NCBI RefSeq assembly: GCF_029029525.1 | Contig: NZ_JAKJSC010000007.1 | Coordinates: 104,739 to 168,738, forward strand | DNA from: Labilibaculum sp. DW002 | GTDB lineage: Bacteria; Bacteroidota; Bacteroidia; Bacteroidales; Marinifilaceae | DNA: 64,000 nucleotides | Direction of reading: 5' to 3' | Shown: piece after piece, positions 18,084-26,124 of the stretch | Layout of the letters: each line of letters starts with the position of its first letter | Numbering within the stretch: position 1 is the stretch's first letter | The notes under the pieces: model-generated | Told to the model about the DNA's origin: nothing | What the model saw: the letters and a program-made list of their open reading frames with translations, nothing else | Database searches by the model: none | Translations under genes and position numbers: made by a program

Positions 18084-18254
18084 TTAAACTCTTTTTTTAG
18101 TGAAAAAGCTAAGTATATTAATAACAAATCCAATTGGGATTAATACTCCTGCTATAAGGTACATTCGATTAGATTCAGGATAATTAACCATTAAAAATAA
18201 AGATGCTGCTAAAAGTAATAGGCTAAGAATGTAAAATAGATTGTTCGTTTTCAT
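18084..18254 (-). CDS. 56-residue two-helix membrane protein
   Basis: The frame starts with ATG at 18254 and codes for 56 residues with helices at about 5-23 and 31-50: MKTNNLFYILSLLLLAA, then MYLIAGVLIPIGFVINIL, ending FFTKKRV. It fits the run of small membrane proteins on this strand, but its shortness and lack of family keep confidence moderate. Confidence 0.5.
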   Translation of the reverse strand: MKTNNLFYILSLLLLAASLFLMVNYPESNRMYLIAGVLIPIGFVINILSFFTKKRV

Positions 18255-18355
18255 AGGGTTTTAATTTTTTATGTGAAAGCTAAGTTTTCAAATGTTGAAG
18301 GTCCAAATGATCATCGTTAATGATTTCATATTAGTATGTCTTAAATAGGTTGGGT

Positions 18356-18523
18356 TTAATAGCCCTTGTTCTTTTTTTCTGTTTTGGCTATTTTTTCTTC
18401 GATCATTTTTAGTTTCTGATCTAATGATTCTAAGCCTTTTGTGTTTTCGTTAAAACCATTTTTAAGAACAACAATTATTCCTCCTAAAAAGGCTACAATT
18501 ACAATTAGTGATATTAAATCCAT
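18356..18523 (-). CDS. 55-residue membrane protein with coiled-coil tail
   Basis: The frame starts with ATG at 18523 and codes for 55 residues. A hydrophobic helix at 3-20 (LISLIVIVAFLGGIIVVL) is followed by a charged, heptad-like tail (GLESLDQKLKMIEEKIAKTEKK). The layout resembles small phage-shock-type or septum-associated anchors, but no family assignment is possible. It lies 24 bases downstream of the next upstream gene's stop region, in the same direction. Confidence 0.5.
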   Translation of the reverse strand: MDLISLIVIVAFLGGIIVVLKNGFNENTKGLESLDQKLKMIEEKIAKTEKKNKGY

Positions 18524-18548
18524 ATTTTTTCATCTAAGTTTAATCAAT

Positions 18549-18776
18549 TTATCCTAACGCTTCAAAACTTTTAATCTTCAGATACACCATTCTTGCAATA
18601 GCTAGAGTCAATACTATTTTAAGCATGTTTCTGAGTGCCAAACCTACGGCATAGCCTAGGTCGTAAGCGGCAGTATTGGTTTCTCCGAAAGGCATATCGA
18701 ATGCTGTGAAAACAACAGAAAGCAAAAAGATGCAAAATAGCATCAGGAAAATTCGGAGTGGTTTATTGTTTGTCAT
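18549..18776 (-). CDS. 75-residue two-helix membrane protein
   Basis: Starting from ATG at 18776 (MTNNKPLRIFLMLFCIF), the protein has 75 residues with helices at about 8-26 and 40-65, joined by a loop FDMPFGETNTAAYDLGYAVG. A longer frame to 18830 adds 18 very basic residues that do not look like part of a membrane protein, so I prefer the inner start. First gene of the small-membrane-protein run; family unknown. Confidence 0.55.
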   Translation of the reverse strand: MTNNKPLRIFLMLFCIFLLSVVFTAFDMPFGETNTAAYDLGYAVGLALRNMLKIVLTLAIARMVYLKIKSFEALG

Positions 18777-18830
18777 TTTTAGTTTTTTAATTATTCGAAA
18801 TCGCTTCAGCTTATATTCTTTACAAAACAC

Positions 18831-19399
18831 CTTTTTATATTTTATATGTCAAGAAGATATGTGTCTATAAATTGGTATTCGAATATAATCATAAAAAATA
18901 AATGGGCCTTTGTTTATGAGAGAAATATTGCTTTTTGTAGTTGTTTTTTTATTTGTTTAGATGTGCTTATTCTGGATGGCTTTATTTGGTAGGAGAAATT
19001 GTTTGGTGTTTTCTTTATCTCTTACATGGATCTGAATATAAGGGTTGTGGTATAGTTTTATTACTTAAGTAGGAGTTTTTTCCTTTTGAAGTAAAAAAGT
19101 CTACTTAACTCATAAATATTTATAGGATGTAAATTGCTGTTAAAGATCATCAAAGAATGACATTTACTATAATTCAATGATAATTTAAGCACATTCATTA
19201 TTTTATTACCCTGGCGGTGGTGTGATAGAAGTACTTTGGGATTTTCAATCTCTGCCTTACGAAACTTTGGATTAGACTCTGAATGGTTTTACTTACTGTT
19301 TTATATTTATAATCCTGACAGCGTCTTTTTAGGCTTGTAAGCGTTTATGTATCTGCCTAAGCAATTCTCATATTTCTATGAGAATTTTAATTCTTTAGA
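18831..19399. other. gene-free gap, AT-rich
   Basis: No coding frame with a believable product is seen on either strand. The only structure is a 10-base perfect hairpin at 19363-19386 and a lone CCTGACAGCG phrase near 19315 related to the CTGTCAG repeats further right. Confidence 0.5.
19363..19386 (+). terminator. hairpin, possible terminator
   Basis: AATTCTCATA and TATGAGAATT arms around TTTC, followed on the plus strand by TTAATTCTTT. No plus-strand gene lies before it, so its role is unclear. Confidence 0.35.
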
Positions 19400-19561
19400 T
19401 TTTGATATTTTTCTCTCTGTTGCTTTGCGTGGCTGTGGGAGAATTTATAGTTTAAACGCTGTCAGGTTTTTCAGACTCTGACAGGTTTATTTTCCTTTGT
19501 GTTCTTCGTGAAATCCTTTGTTTACCTTGGTGGTTAAATTTTTCTCTGTGTAGCTTGATGC
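19400..19561 (+). repeat. repeat block 3
   Basis: Holds the same phrases as blocks 1 and 2: CTCTCTGTTGCTTTGCGTGG, the CTGTCAG/CTGACAG hairpin at 19459-19484, TTTGTGTTCTTCGTGAAATC, TTTACCTTGGTGGTTAAA and TCTCTGTGTAGC. It ends exactly at the stop codon of the symporter gene, as blocks 1 and 2 end at stop codons. Confidence 0.75.
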
Positions 19562-21010
19562 TTACAACATCCCAGCTTTCTCAATAAATGCTTCTGCTTT
19601 TTCAGTCTCTGGTTTTGTAAGCAAACTAACCCCAATAAAGATTAAGGCAGAAGCAATCATCCCGAAAAGGGCTTGTTGTACCGATGCAATTTCCCAAACT
19701 GTTGGTAGCTTTACACCTAATGCTATAAGTAGGTTGTAGGTAGAAAAAAGCAGTCCGAATATAATGGATGCAAAAGCTCCTTTTGAGTTGCCTGCTTTCC
19801 AAATAAAGGCTAAAATAAGCGGTACAAATGCTCCTGTGGCCAAAAAGTCTGATCCGATCCAAGCGATTCGTAGAATAGAACGTATTTCAAGACTAATGAG
19901 CAGGCCTAGCAATGCAATAATTAGAGTTGAGATTTTACCTGCCCACACCATTTGTTTCGAATTGGCGAGTGGTCTAAATCTATTTTTGAAAATATCAACG
20001 CTAAGTACCAAAGCTCCTGTATTTATCATCGAATCCATGGTTGACATGATTGCGGAGCACAAGCCAACAAACATAAGAGCAGCTAGGCCAACTGGCATGT
20101 ATTGAATGATCATTGCAGGAACGATACCACCTTCAGGAACCGAATCGAATAGTCCAAGGCTTAAAACACCTGTTAGAGTAACAATAAGGTATAAGGGAAT
20201 AAAAACCACAAAGGCTAAGGACATCATCTTTTTTGCATCTCCGGGTGTTTTCGTAGCCGAAATTCTTTGCCAGATATTGGCTTGTATCATCCATGAGCAA
20301 CCAAAGGTAATAATGAACACAAGATTGTTCGAGATGTTATGAAAAAAGGAAAAGAACTCTGGCTTGTTATTCTTAAGCGCTATTTCTTGAACTTTTTCGA
20401 AACCACCGGAATGATTGTAGGCGAAAACAAAGAGTACTATGGCTGCGATCAGTAGAAATACAAATTGAATGATATCAGTAATCACTACACCCTTAAATCC
20501 ACCAAAAAAGGAGTAGAGTAATACAATGCTAGTTCCTACTAATGCGGCAAGTTTATAATCGATATCGAAAAAGGATTGAAAGAAATTTCCAATAACGACT
20601 GCTTGAGTCGCCACACCCAAAATCATGAAAATTAGGATTAAAAGGGAGAGGAGGAAGGCAACTTTTTTATCGTAACGTTCTTCCATCAACTGTGGTTGGG
20701 TAATGCTACCAATTTTTCGAATGGCTTTCGAGAAGATATACATCAGAAATGTTGAGAACAGTACTGGCATTCCGTAAATCCAAAATGAACTGATTCCTTG
20801 ATTAAATCCATGATCGACCAAATCAATTGCTGATCCGCCACCCCACCATGAGGCAATAAAGGTTATCGAGAGTGCCCAAAAGGGGAGTTGTCTGCCAGCT
20901 AAAAAATAATCCTCAGTGTTTTTACTTGCTTTCGATCGAAGAACAGTGATCATGATTCCTGTAAAATACAGGGCAAGCAAGACCAAGGAGATATATTGAA
21001 GTTGATTCAT
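19562..21010 (-). CDS. sodium:solute symporter (SSS family)
   Basis: A 482-residue transporter with the ~13 transmembrane helices of the SSS family. Landmarks are DYFLAGRQLPFWALSITFIASWWGGGSA (30-57, including the sodium-site region), FFGGFKGVVITDIIQF, and LMFVGLCSAIMSTMDSMINTGALV, the conserved segment before helix 9. It imports a small organic solute driven by sodium. The substrate could be a sugar, amino acid or other acid, and the sequence alone does not decide. It is divergent from the glycogen operon with a 394-bp gap, so a sugar substrate is plausible but unproven. Its stop codon lies at the edge of repeat block 3. Confidence 0.92.
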   Translation of the reverse strand: MNQLQYISLVLLALYFTGIMITVLRSKASKNTEDYFLAGRQLPFWALSITFIASWWGGGSAIDLVDHGFNQGISSFWIYGMPVLFSTFLMYIFSKAIRKIGSITQPQLMEERYDKKVAFLLSLLILIFMILGVATQAVVIGNFFQSFFDIDYKLAALVGTSIVLLYSFFGGFKGVVITDIIQFVFLLIAAIVLFVFAYNHSGGFEKVQEIALKNNKPEFFSFFHNISNNLVFIITFGCSWMIQANIWQRISATKTPGDAKKMMSLAFVVFIPLYLIVTLTGVLSLGLFDSVPEGGIVPAMIIQYMPVGLAALMFVGLCSAIMSTMDSMINTGALVLSVDIFKNRFRPLANSKQMVWAGKISTLIIALLGLLISLEIRSILRIAWIGSDFLATGAFVPLILAFIWKAGNSKGAFASIIFGLLFSTYNLLIALGVKLPTVWEIASVQQALFGMIASALIFIGVSLLTKPETEKAEAFIEKAGML

Positions 21011-21404
21011 TTTGGATGTTTCATTTGTTAATTTTCAAAGCTAAGTATTAAAAGTAAGATTTACTTGATGATTAATTAATACAAAAATGCCGATTTGAAG
21101 GCTAAATTACACGGAATTATTTCTTTAATAGCAATGGTCTTTTCTCTTAGGTTTTTTATTTTAATTAGAATGGGCTGTGTTATTGTGCTGATATTGAGTT
21201 AAAACGATTGCGACTTACATAGTCAAGTATTAATATGTTAAATCATTTAGCTTTACAGTAAAAAAGTATGAAAAAATACGAAAGAAAAGGGGTTTAGCAG
21301 ATGTGCTTTTTCAAAATTTATCCATAACTTTAATTGAAATTAGAATAATTATGATAATATAAAAACCTTAATAGACTGAATATCAAATCCAAAATCGTTT
21401 GCGT
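21011..21404. other. divergent intergenic region, symporter / glycogen operon
   Basis: About 390 AT-rich bases between two divergent starts; it must hold both promoters. TAACTTTA near 21325 is one base off the TAnnTTTG box for the rightward operon. No gene or strong dyad is seen. Confidence 0.4.
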
Positions 21405-23339
21405 ATGAACTACCTTAAATTTGACAAGGCTCAGCTGGTAAATACCGAATATTCTTTGAAAAAAGAATTTATACGTACGAACCGAGCGGGCTCATTTGCC
21501 AGTTCGACTATTATTAATTGCAACACCCGAAAATATCATGGACTTCTCATCTGTCCAATTGAGAAATTTGGCGGTGAAAATCATGTTCTTTTGTCTTCTC
21601 TCGATGAGACTATTATTCAACACGAATCCCCCTTTAACCTTGGGATTCATAAGTTCCCTGGAGAATATAGCCCCAAAGGACACAAGTACGTTCGTGAGTT
21701 TGAAATGGATTCTTTTCCTTCCATAACTTATCGTGTTGGTGGAGTTGTCTTAAAAAAGGAGTTTGTTTTAGTAGAAAAAGAACAAAGAGTATTAATTCGT
21801 TATACTTTATTGGAAGCTAATTCGGCTACAACAATAAGATTACAACCATTTTTAGCTTTTCGTAACATTCATGCTCTTACGAAAGCGAATTTAGATGCAA
21901 ATACTCGATCAGAGTGTATTAAGAATGGTGTAAAGCTTTGTTTGTACAAAGACTTTCCTTATTTGAATATGCAAACATCCAAAAAGGCTGAATTTGTTCA
22001 TGTTCCTGATTGGTATTACAATATAGAATACAAGGAGGAGAAAAAAAGAGGCTATGAATGTCACGAAGATCTTTTTGTTCCAGGATATTTTGAAATGCTA
22101 ATAGAAAAAGGAGAGACAATAACCTTTTCGGCAGGAACCAAGGAAATTGATCCTGCTAAGATTGAAAAACAATTTACCTCTGAATTAAAAAAGAGAGACA
22201 AACGAGATAGCTTCGAAAGTTGTTTGGAGCATTCTGCGGTTCAGTTTTTTGCAAAAAATGGAAAAGAAACGGGCATCATTAATGGTTTTCCTTGGTTTAG
22301 CACAAGCGAAAGAAATACCTATTTATCCTTACCTGGATTAACATTGGCAAGAGACGATGAGAAGACTTTTTTGGATGTTTTTTCTACAGTTTTTGAAAGA
22401 ATTTGTAATCGCTTTTCATCAAATCCGGATGTAAATGAAGGTCGATTCTCAGTTGACGTACCTTTATGGGCGTTTTGGACCCTACAGAAGTACATTGAAT
22501 TTGGAGCTGATAAAAAAGAGATTTGGAAGAAATATGGTAAGAAGTTAATAGAGGTACTTCAAAATTATAAACATGGATCCAATTTGTCTATAAAAATGCA
22601 CGATAACGGTTTGTTGTGGGTTATAGAGCAAGGTGTAACCTGGATGAACGTACGAAACAAAGGCGTTTGTTTAAACCGACGTATGGGGTATGTGGTAGAG
22701 CTAAATGCATTATGGTACAATGCTGTTCGGTTCGCTCTCGATTTAGCAAAAGAGGCAAAAGATACGAGTTTTATTGCCGATTGGGAAGCTCTTCCAGAGG
22801 AAATAGAAGAGTCTTTTTTAGCAACTTTTTGGAATAAAGAAAAAGGCTATTTATCGGATTATGTAGATGATACCCATCAAAGTTGGGCTGTTCGTCCAAA
22901 TCAACTGTTTGCTGTTTCGCTTCCCTATTCATGCTTAAAGAAAAAGAAGAAAAAAGCCATTTTGGATGTGATCGAGAAAGAGCTTTTAACCTCGAAAGGA
23001 TTAAGAACTTTATCGCCTAAAAATCATGAATATTTAGGGGTGTTTGGAGGCAGTGAAGAGAAACGAAATTTGGCCTTTCACCAAGGATCTGTTTTTCCAT
23101 GGTTGTTTGGGCATTATGCTGAGGCTTATCTTACTCTTTATAAAAAAGGAGGAGAAGCTACCATCGATCGATTACTAGATGGTTTTGAAGATTGTTTGCA
23201 TGAACATGGATTGGGTACTATTTCGGAGATTTACGATGGAAATCCTCCACATCGACCTAACGAGGCTACATCTTATGCACTTAGTGTTGCTGAGATTATA
23301 AGAGTAAAGAAAATGTTATTACAAAAATCTGATAAATAA
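21405..23339 (+). CDS. glycogen debranching enzyme-like protein (amylo-alpha-1,6-glucosidase family)
   Basis: A 644-residue protein with the N-terminal GDE domain (NTEYSLKKEFIRTNRAGSFASST, then NCNTRKYHGLLICP) and a C-terminal (alpha/alpha)6 domain. Family members cut alpha-1,6 branches in glycogen. Conserved parts are GFPWFSTSERNTYLSLPGL, VELNALWYN, HQGSVFPWLFG, and TISEIYDGNPPHRPNEA with the expected catalytic base. Two usual acidic positions are Asn here: TWMN (Asn415) where the family has TWMD, and ERNT (Asn304) where GRDT is usual. Either may affect catalysis. I chose ATG at 21405 over TTG at 21399. It begins a tight operon with the next two genes: the GT4 gene follows after 7 bases. Confidence 0.88.
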   Translation: MNYLKFDKAQLVNTEYSLKKEFIRTNRAGSFASSTIINCNTRKYHGLLICPIEKFGGENHVLLSSLDETIIQHESPFNLGIHKFPGEYSPKGHKYVREFEMDSFPSITYRVGGVVLKKEFVLVEKEQRVLIRYTLLEANSATTIRLQPFLAFRNIHALTKANLDANTRSECIKNGVKLCLYKDFPYLNMQTSKKAEFVHVPDWYYNIEYKEEKKRGYECHEDLFVPGYFEMLIEKGETITFSAGTKEIDPAKIEKQFTSELKKRDKRDSFESCLEHSAVQFFAKNGKETGIINGFPWFSTSERNTYLSLPGLTLARDDEKTFLDVFSTVFERICNRFSSNPDVNEGRFSVDVPLWAFWTLQKYIEFGADKKEIWKKYGKKLIEVLQNYKHGSNLSIKMHDNGLLWVIEQGVTWMNVRNKGVCLNRRMGYVVELNALWYNAVRFALDLAKEAKDTSFIADWEALPEEIEESFLATFWNKEKGYLSDYVDDTHQSWAVRPNQLFAVSLPYSCLKKKKKKAILDVIEKELLTSKGLRTLSPKNHEYLGVFGGSEEKRNLAFHQGSVFPWLFGHYAEAYLTLYKKGGEATIDRLLDGFEDCLHEHGLGTISEIYDGNPPHRPNEATSYALSVAEIIRVKKMLLQKSDK

Positions 23340-23346
23340 TCTGTGT

Positions 23347-24657
23347 ATGAAAGTTCTAATGTTTGGGTGGGAATTTCCACCGCATATTTCGGGAGGATTG
23401 GGCACAGCTTGTTATGGATTAACCAGAGGCTTAGCCAAAATTGACGATTTGGACATCATTTTTGTTGTACCAAAAGCCCATGGTGACGAAGATCAAAGCA
23501 AAATGAAATTGGTTGGTGCCAATGGTGTTTCTATTGAGCAAGTTCAAACTCACATCGAAAATTTTAAAACTCAACATACCTATTTGGAAGTTGAGTCACA
23601 ATTAATACCCTATAATGATCCGGATGAATATTATACATTTAGGAGTCAGGATTTGTATGGGCAAAACAAGTTTTTTAAGGTAGATAAAGAAGGTAAGCTT
23701 GAGTTTAGTGGTAAATATGGTGCAAATCTTATCGAAGAGATATACAAATACGCCTATGTTGCTTCTACCATTGCTGATAATCATGAACATGATGTAATTC
23801 ATGCTCACGACTGGTTGTGTTATCCTGCAGGAATAGCAGCCAAAGAGGTTTCAGGTAAGCCATTGGTGATTCATGTGCACGCTACTGATTTTGATCGAAG
23901 TGGTGGAAATGTGAATCCTAAAGTTTTTGAAATTGAGAAAAAGGGTATGGATGCTGCTGATCAGATTATTGCAGTAAGTAACCTAACTCGGAATATTGTA
24001 ATTGAAAAGTATGGACAAGATCCTGCTAAAGTAAAAACGGTTTACAATGCTGTTGAGCCAGTTACAATTGAAGAAAAGCTGAAGGTGAAAAAGGGCGTGA
24101 AAGAAAAGGTTGTGACTTTTTTGGGTAGAATTACCATGCAGAAAGGACCTGAGTATTTTGTTGAGGCAGCTTATGAAGTATTGAAGAGGACAGAGGATGT
24201 TCGCTTTGTGATGGCGGGAAGTGGAGATATGTTAGAGAAGATGGTTGAGCGTGCTGCCCAATTGGGAATTAGCGATAAATTTCATTTTACAGGCTTCTTG
24301 AAAGGTGATGATGTATTTCAAATGTTCTTGCTGAGTGATGTGTATGTAATGCCATCTGTTTCGGAGCCTTTTGGGATATCACCATTGGAAGCAATGCAAT
24401 CTAATGTTCCGGTAATTATTTCAAAGCAATCGGGCGTTTCGGAAATCTTAACACATGCTGTTAAAGTAGATTATTGGGATATTGATGCTATGGCAGATGC
24501 CATTTATGGTATCGTTAAATACGATGCTTTGGCTAACGTATTTAAGGAGGAAGGAAAGGAAGAAGTGGACAATTTAAAATGGGCAAATGCCGCCTTAAAC
24601 GTCCACGATGTTTATACCTCTGCTATTGAATTATTCGAACCATCACTTAAAAATTAA
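23347..24657 (+). CDS. glycogen synthase-like glycosyltransferase (GT4/GT5 fold)
   Basis: A 436-residue GT-B glycosyltransferase. The start MKVLMFGWEFPPHISGGLGTAC has the GGLG donor-binding loop of glycogen and starch synthases. DVIHAHDWLCYPAG and PLVIHVHATDFDRSGG follow, with TFLGRITMQKGPEYFVEAA at the domain join and SEPFGISPLEAMQSNVPVI as the C-terminal EX7E-type motif. Similar Bacteroidota proteins are placed with glycogen genes and annotated as glycogen synthases. It probably transfers glucose from a nucleotide sugar to an alpha-glucan. It lies 7 bases after the debranching gene and just before a GH57 gene. A second synthase (GT3) is fused to a phosphorylase further downstream, so this operon encodes two unrelated synthases. 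Confidence 0.88.
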   Translation: MKVLMFGWEFPPHISGGLGTACYGLTRGLAKIDDLDIIFVVPKAHGDEDQSKMKLVGANGVSIEQVQTHIENFKTQHTYLEVESQLIPYNDPDEYYTFRSQDLYGQNKFFKVDKEGKLEFSGKYGANLIEEIYKYAYVASTIADNHEHDVIHAHDWLCYPAGIAAKEVSGKPLVIHVHATDFDRSGGNVNPKVFEIEKKGMDAADQIIAVSNLTRNIVIEKYGQDPAKVKTVYNAVEPVTIEEKLKVKKGVKEKVVTFLGRITMQKGPEYFVEAAYEVLKRTEDVRFVMAGSGDMLEKMVERAAQLGISDKFHFTGFLKGDDVFQMFLLSDVYVMPSVSEPFGISPLEAMQSNVPVIISKQSGVSEILTHAVKVDYWDIDAMADAIYGIVKYDALANVFKEEGKEEVDNLKWANAALNVHDVYTSAIELFEPSLKN

Positions 24658-24661
24658 AACT

Positions 24662-25966
24662 ATGAAAGCACTTTGTTTATATTTTCAAGTTCACCAACCA
24701 TTACGTTTAAGAAGATATCGTTTTTTTGATATTGGAAATGATCATTATTACTATGATGATTATACCAATGAATCGATCATGAGAAATATTGCAGACGAAT
24801 GTTATTTGCCTGCAAATAAAATAATGCTCGAAATGATCAAGAAGCAAAAAGGAAAGTTTAAAATTTCCTTCTCGATTACGGGTATTGCTTTGGATCAGTT
24901 TGAGCAGTATGCACCAGACGTGATTGCTAGTTTTCAAGAATTGGCAAAAACAGGTAGTGTTGAATTTTTAGCAGAAACCTACTCGCATTCTTTGGCTGCA
25001 CTAACAAACCAAGATGAGTTTGTTGAGCAAGTTAAAAGTCATAGCGATCGCATCGAGAATTTATTTGGCATGCGTCCAACTGTTTTTCGCAATACCGAAT
25101 TGATTTATTCGGATGAAATTGGCGAAATGGTTGCCAAAATGGGCTACAAAGCCATTTTAACAGAAGGAGCAAAACATATTTTGGGATGGAAGAGCCCTAA
25201 CTATTTGTATTGCAATGCCATTAATCCGAAATTGAAAATTCTCATGAGGAATTACAAGTTGAGTGATGATATTTCATTCCGTTTTTCTTCTGAAGGATGG
25301 AAAGAATGGCCATTAACAACTGGTAAGTTGGTTGGTTGGCTCAACGATATGGATCCAAAAGAAGATTTGGTGAACATTTTCATGGATTACGAAACTTTTG
25401 GTGAGCATCAGAAAAAGGAATCGGGAATCTTTGAGTTTTTAGCTCATTTACCTGCTGATGTAATTTCAAAATCGAAATTTGAATTTGCTACACCTGCAGA
25501 ATTAGCGGAGAATTATCAACCTATTGCGCAGGCACATGTGCCAAACGTTATTTCCTGGGCCGATGAGGAGAGAGATCTTTCTGCTTGGTTGGGTAATAAA
25601 TTGCAAAACGAGGCTTTTTCGAAATTATACGCTTTGCGCGATGATGTTTTAGCAGTAAACGATGATCGAATTAACAAGGATTGGAAATTTTTACAAGCGA
25701 GTGATCATTTTTACTACATGTGTACAAAGTTCTTTTCCGATGGTGATGTACATTCTTACTTTAATCCGTACAGTTCACCTTACGATGCTTTTATCAATTA
25801 CATGAATGTGTTAAGTGATTTCCAAATTCGTTTGAAAGAACTGAAAGATGGAATTGCTGTAAATCCTGAAGAATTAAAAAGTCAATTAGTCGAAAAAGAG
25901 AAATTGATTTCGAAATACGAAAGAGAATTGAAAGATTTGAAGAATCAATTTTCGCAAGCCGAATAA
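24662..25966 (+). CDS. glycoside hydrolase family 57 alpha-amylase
   Basis: A 434-residue cytoplasmic enzyme acting on alpha-1,4-glucans. The five GH57 regions can be followed: YFQVHQPLRLRRYRFF near the N-terminus, GSVEFLAETYSHS, TVFRNTELIYSDE holding the probable nucleophile Glu, IFMDYETFGEHQ holding the probable acid/base Asp, and a helical C-terminal part with SWADEERDLSAW. The last ~40 residues are a charged coiled coil. I chose ATG at 24662; a longer frame from 24608 would overlap the previous gene by 50 bases and add residues unlike the family start. It sits 4 bases after the GT4 stop, so it is co-transcribed and probably trims or disproportionates glycogen. Confidence 0.92.
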   Translation: MKALCLYFQVHQPLRLRRYRFFDIGNDHYYYDDYTNESIMRNIADECYLPANKIMLEMIKKQKGKFKISFSITGIALDQFEQYAPDVIASFQELAKTGSVEFLAETYSHSLAALTNQDEFVEQVKSHSDRIENLFGMRPTVFRNTELIYSDEIGEMVAKMGYKAILTEGAKHILGWKSPNYLYCNAINPKLKILMRNYKLSDDISFRFSSEGWKEWPLTTGKLVGWLNDMDPKEDLVNIFMDYETFGEHQKKESGIFEFLAHLPADVISKSKFEFATPAELAENYQPIAQAHVPNVISWADEERDLSAWLGNKLQNEAFSKLYALRDDVLAVNDDRINKDWKFLQASDHFYYMCTKFFSDGDVHSYFNPYSSPYDAFINYMNVLSDFQIRLKELKDGIAVNPEELKSQLVEKEKLISKYERELKDLKNQFSQAE

Positions 25967-26124
25967 GTCGGTACTTTCAATTGATATGATGGAATAAATA
26001 AGAGGATGTGATAAGATAACATTCTCTTATTATTTAGATAATTAAAAGAATATGTTTTTGTTAGATCTTGGGTTAATTGTTCAAAAGGATAAAGTATTTA
26101 AGCCGATGAATAACAGTGAGTTAT

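Noticed and set aside
24608..24661. Upstream extension of the GH57 gene
   Set aside because: It overlaps the end of the GT4 gene by 50 bases, and the family's conserved start (KALCLYFQVHQP) begins at the inner ATG.
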